Below are positions 21,194 to 32,295 of a DNA stretch of 64,000 nucleotides, piece after piece. The first letter of the stretch is position 1. Every line of letters starts with the position of its first letter. Under the pieces are notes generated by a model. It was given only the letters and a program-made list of their open reading frames with translations. It did no database searches and was not told where the DNA came from. The stretch covers positions 23,315,928 to 23,379,927 of the forward strand of contig OZ022513.1 in NCBI GenBank assembly GCA_963989385.1, in the 5' to 3' direction. The translations under genes were made by a program, and so were the position numbers. This DNA is from Ctena decussata. Lineage: Eukaryota; Mollusca; Bivalvia; Lucinida; Lucinidae.

Positions 21194-21500
21194 TCAAAGC
21201 GACAATCTGCATACTTGGAATACATGTTGACATTGACCGGTCATGCAAGAGGTAAAGGTTTTCCATAGCCTAGGAGCCGTAAGGGCGGTGGGGGTTTGAG
21301 GCACAGTGCATGAAAGGCGGGACCCATCCCTCTCCATCCGCCGCCTTATCCTTCCCTGTTTCGAAGCAGGCACCCATTTACTCCTAGGTTGACAGAGGGA
21401 GTTTTCCAGTCGTCGGATGGCGAACCCGGGCGCGAACTCTCGACCATCCGGCGACCCACTTTTCAGTTTCTCCTCTTTTCCTCCTTCCAACCCCCTCGAG
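21194..21500 (-). other. GC-richer island with a 98-codon open frame of unknown nature
   Basis: This stretch is clearly more GC-rich than its surroundings (for example CGAACCCGGGCGCGAACTC). It carries a 98-codon minus-strand frame with no domain I recognise and a 60-codon frame on the opposite strand. It could be the relic of a retroelement, a SINE-like insertion or a chance island. I do not call it a gene. Confidence 0.3.
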
Positions 21501-21657
21501 CCATGATCTCAGGTTGCCATTCACATTTCCTGAGTATTATGATGGTTTATGGATACATGAAAAAAGGCTAGCTGAGGGTGTATCTTAAAACAAATACCTT
21601 TTCCTATTTGCCTTTCCTTTAAATATAAAATCTGTTGTTTTTTGCTGTTGTTGTTGG

Positions 21658-21701
21658 TTTTTTTTTTTTTTTTTTTTTTTTGGGGGGGGGGGGGGGGGGG
21701 G
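21658..21701. repeat. T24-G20 homopolymer junction
   Basis: A run of 24 T is followed directly by 20 G and then CGAGGGGG. The G tract could form stacked quadruplex structures. It lies about 320 bp beyond the stop codon of the Mab-21-like gene. Run lengths in such tracts are often uncertain in assemblies. Confidence 0.9.
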
Positions 21702-21828
21702 CGAGGGGGTTCAATCCTAAATTGAGGTCTGTGTACTATAAGGTCGGAAAATAAATTTAACACCAATTATGGGAAGAAGAGTGCAACCGATTTTAAGAGA
21801 AATTCTTGGGTATGTCAAAATTTGATTT

Positions 21829-21834
21829 TTTATT
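21829..21834 (-). terminator. Possible polyadenylation signal of the Mab-21-like gene
   Basis: AATAAA on the minus strand about 185 bases after the TGA stop. A variant ATTAAA lies nearer, at 21945-21950. Position and orientation fit, but no transcript evidence is available. Confidence 0.35.
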
Positions 21835-22018
21835 GATTTTATAGGCAAACTTACATTTCAATTGTCAGAGATCCTTTTTGTGGCTTTATGTGTCTTAGAA
21901 TGAGTCACAATATAGTGGATTATAAATAATGGAAATAACGCAGCTTTAATCCCGATTTTTGCGTAAAACGGCTTGTCATATACGAGTCCACAGCAATTGG
22001 TGTTGATGAAGCCAATGG

Positions 22019-23380
22019 TCAGCATGGTTTTTGTTGGCCCTGTAAGAGCTGTACAAATGTTTCTAATGAGTCAGAGTCAGGCACAGAACAAAGTTTATCA
22101 ATGAAATCCGATATTACAGTTGCCGCTTGGTCAACAATTAAATGAAATTTGCGATACACATGTAGAAAATTCACTCGCGAATGTAACGAAATCAATTCCT
22201 TGGATAGATATGCTGTTTTAAGTTCCTTGTACATTTTAAGCACACATTCAGCAAAGGTGTCATATGACTGTGAACATGATATGCTGTGATGAAGAACTAT
22301 TGTTTTGAAATGGTAGTCGTTTATGCATGAGTTATTATCATAAATTGCAGTCACAGAATGGTTCAGATACTTTATTATCTGATAGCATTTTCGATGTCTG
22401 TCAGACATTTTGTTGGTAATAAGATCCATTTCTGCTAGACAACAAGACCTTCGCCACCCATCCTTTTCACATAAACCACACGATGTTGGAACAATAAAAG
22501 TGCTACATTCATTGCTTCTACGCCGTTTGGCGGGAAAAAAAGGAATTGGATTAATGTCGTTTACTTCTAAGACAGGTAGACAGTCAATGTATATTGGAAG
22601 CTTCTTCTCCTCATGAGGTTTCGGTAATGACATACTGTCACGACTACACAAATCTTTGGACTTACTTCGCCAAAGCAATACCAAGGAACACTTGGCTGGT
22701 GTCCGTCTTAACGGTGTCCTTACAACAGATATTGAAGGGTGTATTTGCAATCTTCCAGTAGGCAAATCAACAGCGCATTCATCACAACCTAAACGTTTGT
22801 CTGTAGAAGTTGGTTTAAAATAAATCTTGTTAATTTGTTCACGGAATGGCATGCCATGAAGTGAATAATCAACAGAAAAACATGAACACGAAAGAACCAT
22901 ACATCTGGTTAGTTCTCGCAGAAAAATATTGTTGAGGAAGTCAGGATTATTTCCAGAACTAGATATAATATGTGTTAGTCTCCTGTTATAATGCTGTTCG
23001 AGACTTTCTAGGTTTACTGGAGGTTCATCTATTACGAAACACTCTGAGCACCCTTGCCTGCAGGTAATGCTGCCGAAATCCTGCAGCACAGTAAGAAAAT
23101 CAAACTCTGTATACGTTTGTCCAGTTTTATGATCGGTCTTCCACATAGCTATTTTCTCTGCCATACTTCCACAAGGTTGAAGGCGAGTTATTGTGAAGAT
23201 GCCTCTCGAATTTATCCTCTTGATTGCCTTTTCCAGCATCATTACTACCGCTTGCTTCATATCTTGTATTTCTGGGTCAGTGTAATCAACTGCAGCTCTT
23301 TTGATAATGTCATTAAACCTTGTGTTTAGAGTCTCTTTCTGTTGTTCATTTGAACAATCACAGTCCACCTTAGCAGCCAT
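22019..23380 (-). CDS. Mab-21 / cGAS-like nucleotidyltransferase-fold protein (cGLR candidate)
   Basis: Single uninterrupted frame of 453 residues with no signal peptide or membrane segment, probably intracellular. The nucleotidyltransferase core is visible. A CGSMAEK motif gives G71-S72. E92-F-D94 (TEFDFL) supplies two metal ligands, and D266 in YIDCLPVLEV fits the third. The Mab-21 C-terminal part follows: W309 in a GWRRSCCLAEMD stretch, KCYQIIKYLN at 331-340 and DYHFKTIVLHH at 355-365. In cGAS-like receptors such an active triad makes cyclic dinucleotides after nucleic-acid sensing and signals through STING. Bivalves have many Mab-21-like genes of this length, often lacking introns. There are many cysteines around 292-332, but the vertebrate cGAS H-x5-CC-x6-C zinc motif is not obvious. 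The start is supported by AAACATGG. Enzyme activity and ligand are inferences; it could instead be a Mab-21-like protein without catalysis. Confidence 0.92.
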   Translation of the reverse strand: MAAKVDCDCSNEQQKETLNTRFNDIIKRAAVDYTDPEIQDMKQAVVMMLEKAIKRINSRGIFTITRLQPCGSMAEKIAMWKTDHKTGQTYTEFDFLTVLQDFGSITCRQGCSECFVIDEPPVNLESLEQHYNRRLTHIISSSGNNPDFLNNIFLRELTRCMVLSCSCFSVDYSLHGMPFREQINKIYFKPTSTDKRLGCDECAVDLPTGRLQIHPSISVVRTPLRRTPAKCSLVLLWRSKSKDLCSRDSMSLPKPHEEKKLPIYIDCLPVLEVNDINPIPFFPAKRRRSNECSTFIVPTSCGLCEKDGWRRSCCLAEMDLITNKMSDRHRKCYQIIKYLNHSVTAIYDNNSCINDYHFKTIVLHHSISCSQSYDTFAECVLKMYKELKTAYLSKELISLHSRVNFLHVYRKFHLIVDQAATVISDFIDKLCSVPDSDSLETFVQLLQGQQKPC

Positions 23381-25904
23381 GTTTTGGTTGCGTTTAATTC
23401 ATTGAACTGCGATGTTTATTAAACAGTTTATTGTCATTTGTATATACACTCAACCCCAGCCAGATCGCGTTACTGTTTTTGTTCATAAAGCCACATCATT
23501 TCACAGCTCGCTACACAACCTCAATAAACATGTGTGTTTCTGAAAATAAATAAGAAAGGACTTAATTCACAAAAACAAAAGCACAATCCCGAGACTCGCA
23601 TTCACTGGTCTAAAAGATGATGGAAACCTGATAATAGAATCATTGACAAAGTCGAAACTTTTAGACAACCACTAACTCCAATATGGCGGTGCAATTAGGT
23701 GTATGAGGGCAGTAAACGTAATCTGTCTATAATTATCTGAATCTTGAACTATGGTAACTGAAAAATGTAATTATAGTTAGGTTTATGGCCATCAAATTGA
23801 AAATGAGTTTCAGCAGCCCCTTTGTTGGGATCAATGGGATGAATATATACCCCCACACCCCCACTCTTTCAAGTCCCCCACAATCACCACCACGTAGAAC
23901 CTGAAGAAAGTGGCGAAACATAAACTCTATTTTGGATATTGGCTCTTTTACGTCCACCTCTTTGTAAGTCGTAGGCAAGATAAAAGCTTTTAAAATTTTA
24001 CGTTTCATTTAAATTCTACAGTTGAATCAACAGTTACTCATGAGAGCGACGCATACAGATTTCGCTATATTACTTTTTTAAAATATCATCATAATAACAG
24101 CATCACCTCCCAGTTCCTCTTGAAAACGGTATGAGACTCGTGTCATTTCGTTGTCATTAAGATTTGTGCTAAGACTTTCCACAGCAGCTAATTTTGGTGT
24201 AAACAGGGAAGTAATGGATCGAATGATTCTAGCTAGTACATGCTGTTTTAAAGGTTCTCTGGTTATCACAAATACAGAAAATAATTACGCATACCTATGT
24301 CCATCATGAACAACAAATTCGTCTTTGGATTGAAAGACGCTTTAAATACTCAAGGTAAATTTCAGCCATCTGGAGTTAAACATGATATTCAACAATTAGA
24401 ATAGTATGGACAATGTTCCCAAGCCGGGTCATACTATTTACCTTTTTAATATCCGATTCAACTGCAGAGCACATCACTTCTATAAAATCTGCTGGCTTCT
24501 TCATTTGGATACATGTTTCAAATCAAAAGCTGAAAAGGAAAATGTCTGGTCCATGCCTAATTTAGCGACATCCAGTACGCAAGCACCTTCCGGCATTAGC
24601 GAGCATTAAAGACTCAGATAAGCATGTATACCCGAATCCGATTAGAATCGACTCTGTTTGCATTTACAGTCAAAAATGCTGAGGAGTGAAAGGTAAAAAC
24701 TATGATCAGTTTGCTCTAGTTCGCAGGCTGAAAGTATTTCTGTTCGCATAATGTCCTGACTCGCTTCACACGACGCCGCTGAAATTGTTTGACTTCCTGA
24801 GTATTCACACTCGCACATGATAAGATACATTAAGTGGTTTGTCCTGTTTGTCAGCCTCCTGAAATAAGTGTGATATAATACCATCGTTTCGAAATTGAAT
24901 TACGGACAAGTGTAAAATCACGCCTGGTTGTTTGTCGGAACATTTGATGTTTTCGATTCGATTCATGCTCAGTATGTCTTTGGTTCAAGTATGGGTCAGT
25001 GCGCAGTTTTAAACTCCAAACCATTATCTTGTCAGTCCGAGTCCGTAAATATATGTACTTCAGAAAAACCCAGATCATCTAGGCATCATCCAGCCATCAT
25101 CCAGCCATTAATTTGGAAAACTGACGTGAAGGGTTTCTTGAAATGCAATGCCCAAGACATAAAACATTCTCAAAATATTCATTTAGATACCCAGATTTGA
25201 TTGCCACTCCTGATGGTCATTGAGTCCTTACTTACGTGCAGGTATATTGTATCAAAAATAATGCGATAGCGAGTTCGTAAATCAAATATGAGAAGAGGCT
25301 GACACGTCGTTACAGTGATTTGAACACTCAAAACGGTTTAATGCAAAACCTTGATATACACTTAATTTTACACTTCACAATTCCTCGTGACTATTTCCAG
25401 ACCCATTAACGCATCTGGGCTGCCCAGGAATTAGTACATAGATAAAAAAAATTTCGTTAAACCTCGTGTCAGATTCTTTCAAGATACCGTGAATGAAATC
25501 ACCGTAATATAACCTTTGATATGGAATACCTAAGTACCGCTGATCGGGACGTGGCCAGCTGATGGACCAAGATTCAATAATTAGGGCATTTACACTTTGA
25601 GGGCGGCTTTGCTTGAGGGTTTTCGTAAGCCCATGCTCACTTGCCCCAGTTAACGTTGCAGTACCTTCAGCAACATTTCACTATTTTGCTCTAGTAAAGT
25701 AAGCAGCCATATGGCGCGGAGCGTCAGTTCTTGTTTAGTGGAACCTAGACATGCTCTGGTGGAATATAGGTCACGTTCGGAATAATTACTTGGGTAAACC
25801 CGAGCAATACACCGGTCCTCCTCGGGCTTCCCGAAGATATCTTCGAGTAGCCATAGAATACCGGGTGATTGATCGCGTGTATCCAAGTAATATGTGCCGA
25901 ATGC
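23381..25904. other. Upstream region of the Mab-21-like gene and unassigned DNA
   Basis: No second gene recognised. Frames of 60-91 codons on both strands overlap each other and lack domain motifs. The 86-codon minus-strand frame at 25650-25910 overlaps a plus-strand frame and is treated as chance. No member of the repeat families was found in 23381-25900, which makes this the least repeat-laden part of the middle of the window. Confidence 0.4.
23440..23446 (-). promoter_or_regulatory. Possible TATA box of the Mab-21-like gene
   Basis: GTATATAC-type sequence on the minus strand about 60 bases upstream of the start codon, which would give a 5' leader of about 30 bases. AT-rich background makes chance matches common, so this is tentative. 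No clear NF-kB or interferon-type site was seen nearby. Confidence 0.25.
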
Positions 25905-26260
25905 GCCCACTGCTATTGTTCTGCTCTCTATGTATGGACCTTTGGGACCAAGAAATATGGCTTTGTGCTGACTGAACTATGCCAAACGTAAGCTCTTTAT
26001 TTTCACATCTTTCAATGCTACAGCAACAAAATTAATTAGTAACCTGATCTGAACCTGTCACTATAAATTGGGGCACGTAATATATGCGCTGCTTGCTTTC
26101 CAAATATGGAACTTTGAGGCCAACATTTATAGCTTTGTGCTAACTGAACTATTAGCAGAATCTAGCCGAGCTATTAACTCTTTACTTTCACAACTTTCTT
26201 TCAAACAACAAGGGATTTAATTGGTTGTCATAGGAATCAAAGATAGCTCCCTTACAGGCC
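25905..26260 (+). repeat. Diverged tandem duplication of about 170 bp
   Basis: ATGGACCTTTGGGACCAAGA ... GGCTTTGTGCTGACTGAACT ... CTCTTTATTTTCACATCTTTC recurs about 170 bases later as ATGGAACTTTGAGGCCAACA ... AGCTTTGTGCTAACTGAACT ... CTCTTTACTTTCACAACTTTC. A related phrase near 33600 (TTTGCGCTGGCTGAACCATC) hints at a dispersed family. Confidence 0.6.
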
Positions 26261-26420
26261 CGGATCCAGACCATCACGTACTAGTGGGGCTCTGGATAAC
26301 TGGAAGGGCTGGAAGGTGCCGAAATGTAGTTGTGTGTGTGGGCGGGGGGGGGGGGAGGGCTTGAAAATATGACACATTTATGGTTCAATTTCAAGAGAAT
26401 TTATAATACATTTTTTCCTT

Positions 26421-26495
26421 TAAATATATGTTGTGATATTTCATTTGAATCGCCTCCCCGAGGCGATTGTATTGAGATGTCACAACATATATTTT
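26421..26495. other. Compact hairpin of about 75 bp
   Basis: AAATATATGTTGTGATATTT ... GAATCGCCTC, then CCC, then GAGGCGATTG ... TGTCACAACATATATTT. The arms of about 35 bp have a few mismatches. The length and short loop resemble a small palindromic transposon or a pre-miRNA-like hairpin. A 17-base G-rich run (26341-26357) lies just before it. Confidence 0.6.
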
Positions 26496-26835
26496 GAATT
26501 TTTTTATCTAACCACATTGGATATTTTTCTCAAACTGTCATCAGATACTTCTTATTATCTGAAGGCCTACATATTATACATAACACAGAGGCCAAATGGC
26601 GGGACTGCAGTCCAACAGCCCGTCCCCTGGATCCGGGGCTGAAGGGCGTATATGAATACAAAAGATTTATACTGGCCCCTGCATCAGCAAGGTGTAATCA
26701 GAGTATGATGCTGTGGCTGATTTTGCGAGCTCTTTACAGCTAGGAGCTGTGACTCTGATCTGTAAGAGTAGATACATGTAGGCAGGTTGGGGTGACTCTC
26801 ATATTTCCAACATGCTTGTGGTGTCTCTCACGCCT

Positions 26836-27136
26836 GGGGCCGTATTCATAAAACGACTTAAGTCGTTGCTGTGCTGGTGCTAAGGCCAAATTTCTATGAA
26901 GGAGATTCCCTACAACTATGAAATTTGCTCTGGAGGAACAGTCTTTTCAAGGAGATTCCCTACAACTATGAAATTTGCTCTGGAGGAACAGTCTTATGAA
27001 ATTTCCTCTGGAGGAACAGTCTTTTTCAGACTGTTCCGCCAGAGCAAATTTCATAGTTGTAGGGAATCTCCTTAATAGAAATTCAGCCTTAGCAACAGCA
27101 TAGCAACCACTTAAGTCGTTTTATGAATACGGCTCC
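26836..27136. mobile_element. Family B snapback element, copy 2, with internal triplication
   Basis: The ends GGGCCGTATTCATAAAACGAC and the inverse GTCGTTTTATGAATACGGC are well conserved. The left arm contains the segment TATGAAATTTGCTCTGGAGG-AACAGTCTT two and a half times, while the right arm has it once. This makes the copy about 80 bp longer than the others. The extra units look like replication slippage or template switching at the hairpin tip. Confidence 0.85.
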
Positions 27137-28130
27137 TGATCTTTAAAAAGGAAAACAACTAGTCAACACATACATTAATCAAATCCTTAGTTTCAAGTTA
27201 CGTTTCAAAATAAGACCTTTCGTATTAACAAGCATTAAATCCATTCACTAATTATGTCGCAGTTTAAAAATAAAATTAGTGAAGACATTAAGCAGGTAAT
27301 TAGTATTAAATTGCTGTTTTCTTTGAATTCTTTGAAAAACATGTTTAAGGCGATTGGGAACACCTGCGTGTTTTTGCCAATTTTACCAATGAGAACAACA
27401 TTTTTGATTTCCTATTTGCTTCCTTAGACGACGAACTCTTCTAAAATGGGGTCTCCACTTAGAGGCAAGAAGTTGCTCTTATCTTTGAGACCTGGCCTGG
27501 AGGTTATCAAACTTGAGTACATTCTTAAACTCAAAATATAGTACACTGATTGGCTGCTTCCGGGCATGTGCTCGGAAGTAGCTAATCAGTGTGCTTTATT
27601 TTGAGTTTGAGATTATACTCAAGGATATAATTTCGGACCCTGAACGCACTGAGAAGGGAGTAAAGAAAGGAAAAGGATTGCTTACTACTTAATTTGTACC
27701 ATTTTGCCTGAAAGAGAAAATGCAAGGAAGCCCGACTGGGTAACAGATACTGGCAAATGCTTCACGACTTTAGAGTAGATAGAAACAGTTACTCAGGAAA
27801 GGTAGTCATAGTAACGACCAAAAAGTATAAGCCACCAAAGTCTCTCAAACAAAAGGAAATTGAGTTGACACATGTTCAGAGGAGAAGGCAAAATGAATAT
27901 AACAGAGGTGTTTCCCCATAAAATGAAACATTTCACGTTAACATAAATATGGGTCTACAGAAAGAATATCTTTCTGATTGATATATTCTAGATTTAATCG
28001 GCCAAATTGGACAACATTTACATCCTTTGCTCAATGGAGAATCGATGAAAACGTCGACAGCTTATTATTACATTTGAGTTAATATTATTCAAACATAACA
28101 TTCTAGATCATATATGGTTGATATCATACA
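27137..28130. other. Unassigned DNA with one family M hairpin
   Basis: No gene. Besides the hairpin at 27515-27625 there are GAAGTTGCTC/CTTAGAGGCAAG words near 27450 that recur around 35620-35720 and 38780-38870. These suggest another dispersed palindromic family. Confidence 0.4.
27515..27625. mobile_element. Family M foldback, copy 1
   Basis: AAACTTGAGTACATTCTTAA and CTCAAAATATAGTACACTGATT on the left mirror AATCAGTGTGCTTTATTTTGAG and TTATACTCAAGGATA on the right. The apex is CTTCCGGGCATGTGCTCGGAAG. A second copy lies at 45650-45770. Confidence 0.75.
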
Positions 28131-29040
28131 TACGAGGGGAGTTCAATAAGTTTGTAGAACTCAAATTTTAACTCACAGATTGGAAGATGGTTTCAACATT
28201 ATTTTTCAATATAATCCCCCTTTACTTCAATGCATTTCGCCTACTTTTCTGTTAAGCAGTCTATGCCTTTGAAATAAAAGTCGTCTGTTTGGTCCTCAAA
28301 CCAAGCCTCTGTAGCAGCCTTGAGCTCATCACCGTCCCGAAATTTCGTTCCACGCAAGTGGGACTTCAAATTTCGAAACAGATAATAATCACTTGGGGCC
28401 AGGTCTGGACTGTATTGCGGGTGATTTAACTGCTCGAACTTGCACTCACGAATAGCCGCTTGTGCAACTCTGGACTCCACCCTTTGCTGACGATCTTGCA
28501 TGTTCAGGTTTCTGGGTACCCACCTGGCAGATACTTTTGACATGCCTAAATGTTCATGGATTATAGTGTAAACACTTCCATTAGAAATACCGCATTCTGA
28601 AGCAAGTTCGGCAACTTTGATTTGGCTATCGTTTAGTACAAGTCTCTCAACACGGTAGATCATCTCCTGGCTGATGACATCAGCAAGGCGACCTGGCCTT
28701 GGGTCATCTTCTATGGAGACGCGCCCACGTTTAAATTCTGCTGACCACTCTGCCACTGTGGAATACTTTGGGCTACTATCACCATACACATCAGCCATGC
28801 GCCGATGGATTTCTTTGGCGTTTGCATCCTCCTTAGTGAGGAACTTTATGACTGCTCTGAACTCAATATTCTGACTTTCCATTTTTGCCTATGGGTATAG
28901 GTTTTCAAAAATGTACGTGTTGACTGAACGGCTGTTATCATTCAACTGACAAAGGTTTACACTGCACAAAAATGAAATAAGAAATCTTGAATTGTATAGA
29001 AAAATACCGAGTTCTACGAACTTATTGAACTCCCCTCGTA
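28131..29040 (-). mobile_element. Internally deleted mariner element
   Basis: Terminal repeats of 32 bases, TACGAGGGGAGTTCAATAAG and onward, lie at 28131-28162 and inverted at 29009-29040 with one mismatch. They include the TA target dinucleotides. The length of about 0.9 kb is roughly 0.4 kb short of a full mariner (about 1.3 kb), matching the gap in the transposase. The high terminal identity suggests a fairly young copy. Confidence 0.92.
28241..28882 (-). pseudogene. Mariner transposase, central catalytic region deleted in frame, premature stop
   Basis: 213-codon frame. Residues 1-125 hold the two helix-turn-helix units of a mariner transposase (EDDPRPGR linker at 58-65, CGISNGSVYTIIHEHLGM at 97-114). 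Residues 139-213 are the C-terminal end with HPQYSPDLAPSDYYLF, where D165 is the third catalytic aspartate. The parts with the first two aspartates (DETW-type and HDN-type motifs in relatives) are missing, about 130 residues. The join lies at VESR|VAQA, where family members have a serine-arginine pair on both sides. The frame ends in TAG, but thirteen further codons matching the normal mariner end run to a TAA at 28199-28201, so a tryptophan codon probably became the stop. It cannot cut DNA but could still bind terminal repeats. Confidence 0.9.
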
Positions 29041-30957
29041 TTTTTCCCCACAAAATCGCAACAGTTGGCTCACCTTAGCACCTAGTGCTCGGTTTGCATA
29101 CATCACTTAACGCCCTATAGGATTCAGTTTCTTATCTGAGAGAATAAAACACACGAACAGTGAAAGGCAGTGCATTGATGATAAGCATGAGTATCAGGAA
29201 ACGAAAGGTACGCAATATTTGTAATTTTGGTATAATATTTCTCCCGCTCATGACCTCCAACATTTTTATGTTTTAGTCATATATGTTGCCAAAAACCTAC
29301 GCCAAAAAGATAGCTATAGCATCAGTTAGTTCGTTTAGTAATACAGCATTCTAAGTCCCTCTTTATCTAAGAATAACAATGGATTAAAAATAAACCTATA
29401 CAAGACTTCCTTTTATATTAATAAGGCTGAAAATATACAGCTGGAAGCTGCTGCTTGATTTGTGTGTAAATTATGTATGATACCGCTTTACATGTATCTC
29501 AATAATGCCGGACTGGACATAGGTGAACAGTACAGTGCAGACCCACATTAAACGCCGCTAAGTTTGGCATCTGATCAATGTCTACACTATTTGCATAAAA
29601 ATGGGTATTTCTGCTTAAAATAAAAGTAAAGTGATGAAATTAAACTAAACTACACACTCCTTAATTGACAAATGGATTCATCCTGTCTGTAACTAAATAC
29701 CACATTTATATATCAGCAAATATCAACAAAATGCGGTCAATTTGCGGCCATATTTTACATATGCACCAACAGATATGCATAACACTATCAACCAGATGTC
29801 TACATTATTTGTCTAAAAAAACAAACGGAAGAGGATAAGCTGTCAGCAATAACAAGGTGCATCTTGCGAAAAAATGCACATGTACGGTTTGAAGAATATC
29901 GCCTTTAAGATTGTCTGTTCAAAAGCTTTCAGTTAGTTCTAAATCTCATCAAGAGCTAATGTTGTATTGGTCTGTAGCTTGCCGACTTAGAATAAATCTA
30001 ATCTAGTCTTATCTTACGTCCAGTTGCGCATGCGATTTCCCCGATTTGGTAACTATAAAATTCAGACGCGCAACTTAATATGGAACTGCACAACACTTGC
30101 ATGCCACTTGTTATTCTTGCTGTTATATATTCGGTATAAAACGTTCTTCTGCCAGTCACGTAATGAACTACTTGTACTGTTCTAGGTTTTCTGTCTATGG
30201 CACTTGACCTTTTAATATCAGACGTCTTCTTAATTATACATTAGAAGCCAATGTACCCTTATAGTATCACTAAAGAAGTAATTTCAGCCAACAGTTCGAA
30301 CACAATTGACGGATGTTGCATCGCATGAGCCACATCATATCTTAACTCTGTCATAACAATCTGCTAACGGCGCATATCCATACCATACTTAGGCGAGGAC
30401 ACCCTGGTCAGAGCTGCTGATGCATTTGCTTTCTCTCGACCTACTTTATTTTAACACCGACTATCCGACTGGCCGAAAACAGTTGACAAAGGTCGCCGAT
30501 GCTTGACGATGATGATTTACTTTATTTTAGACTTAAAAAAAGAAAGAAAAACTATTGTTTAGTTTTAAAATAGACTGCTAGGAAGTGGCTAGTTATGTAC
30601 ATTTCTATCAGGTCATGTACAGACTCACTTAAACCGAGCTCGCTATTCCTATTTGTGTGTTCTTTGCTTCAAAAGATCAAACTTTTCAGAAAAAAAAAAA
30701 AACAATCTGTCAGCCCTGTTCTTTTGTATTTGATTTTTTGTATCATTTATCTCGAACTGACTGACAACTGATGTAATATAGGCACTGAGAAAACGCAGGG
30801 CAAAGCGCAGGGTTTAAAGATCAAACAATTTATACTAAGCTCAGTATTCACTAAAGTTTGATGTCCAAAGCATGCCAGCCTTTTTTCAAGATATTAAGGG
30901 TGATTTACAAAAAGAAGTAGACTATTCTGACCAGAATTTGATAAAACGTATATATCT
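29041..30957. other. Unassigned AT-rich DNA
   Basis: No gene, RNA gene or repeat family recognised over 1.9 kb on either strand, and no long open frame. It may be unique intergenic or intronic sequence. Confidence 0.4.
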
Positions 30958-31316
30958 TTTTATCATATGACGTCGCTTCTGAGAGTGTAATAAAGCCATG
31001 CATTAAAGACGATAATCCACTAGTGGATTAAATATGCAAATTACGTCGTAACATTATGCGTTGACGTCCATAAAAAACGTTGCGTTTTCTAATGGCGAAA
31101 ATCGTGACGTTTTAGTGCAAAATCTGTTAGTAAAATATGATTTTAGCGTCATATGATAAATAAGATCTTGCATTCGTGCTCATGTATTATTGAATTTATT
31201 AAACTCGTTGGGGAAAAACGATAAGATGCTCGGCAAAGCCTCGCATCTTATCTTTTTCCCCAACTCGTTTAATAAATTCATTAATACATCAGCACTCATG
31301 TAAGATCCTCTATATA
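30958..31316 (-). mobile_element. Family C foldback element, copy 2
   Basis: From TTATCATATGACGTCGCTTC to GTAAGATCCTCTATATAA. The tail (CCACTAGTGGATTAAATATG, GCGTTTTCTAATGGCGAAA) precedes the stem TATTGAATTTATTAAACTCG / CGTTTAATAAATTCATTAATAC around a CTCGGCAAAGCCTCG apex. A 68-codon frame across the stem is a by-product seen again at 49724-50038. Confidence 0.85.
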
Positions 31317-32295
31317 AACAACTTGATTCAAAATGTAAAACAAATCTGGCAAAATGAAAATTAAAACAGTACAAGACTAAAATCACCTATTGATCATTAA
31401 TTCTTCCAGAAATTAACATTTGATGATTTCTATAAAAAAAAAAAAAGAAGTGTAAAAACGGCAATGGCCAGGAACTGATCCCACTGGGCAAACAAGGTTG
31501 AATCAATAATATTTACACTTGCCACTGACTTTCCATAGGTAAACCTTTAAGAGCAACTGGCTTCTTACACCGATGAAGGACAGTTGATCATGGTCATGGT
31601 CAAGCGACGTCCAAGGTAAACAAACGTCTTGATTGGTCCACGTAACGTTCGATTGATGCCACGTTATGGCGACGGCTGTTTAACGTAATGGCCGACCACG
31701 TCGTTACTATCTTTTCTTCGACGCATATTTTGCATATTCTACATTAAATTACCATGAAAACAGCACAGGAAGGGTCTAGAAATAAAATGTAAATATAAAA
31801 TTAAAAAATTTATGTTTCAGCTAAAATTCTAAAATTCTATGGAATTTTAGCTCCGCCCACTGGCTTCATCACACGATGAACACTGCAAAATCACATTTCA
31901 CTTCTTAATTGAATTAACCTAGATTCAACGTCATGGCTGTCAATCAAAGTTTAATCAATATTGATATCAATCTTGTCTGCCTGCTGGGATACCATCAAAA
32001 TGTACAATCCACCCAGACATCAAACGGAAAACATACATAAAGCCAAAACCTGAAAAATGACAGCACAGTCAACACTTTTTCTCAGGTATCTGGTTTGGTT
32101 TATATGAATACAGATTCTTGGCTTTAGGGAAGATAAAAACAGATATGTTAGCACTTACATACCAGCAAAGAAATTGCATTTTAGAACACCAGGTTTTTCA
32201 AATGTTACGAATGTACAAGAGTGTGGTAGCTAATAAACTATAGATATTTACAAACATTACCGATGACAGGACTTTGTAAAAAATGTTAAACTACA
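31317..32295. other. Unassigned DNA
   Basis: No gene recognised. AAAATTCTAAAATTCTATGGAATTTTAG at about 31820 is a small palindrome. Confidence 0.35.

Noticed and set aside
21194..21490. 98-codon minus-strand frame in a GC-richer island
   Set aside because: No domain recognised and an opposing frame overlaps it. Kept only as an unassigned island.
25650..25910. 86-codon minus-strand frame with plausible composition
   Set aside because: No homologous family recognised, no neighbouring exon signals, and overlapped by a 74-codon opposite frame.
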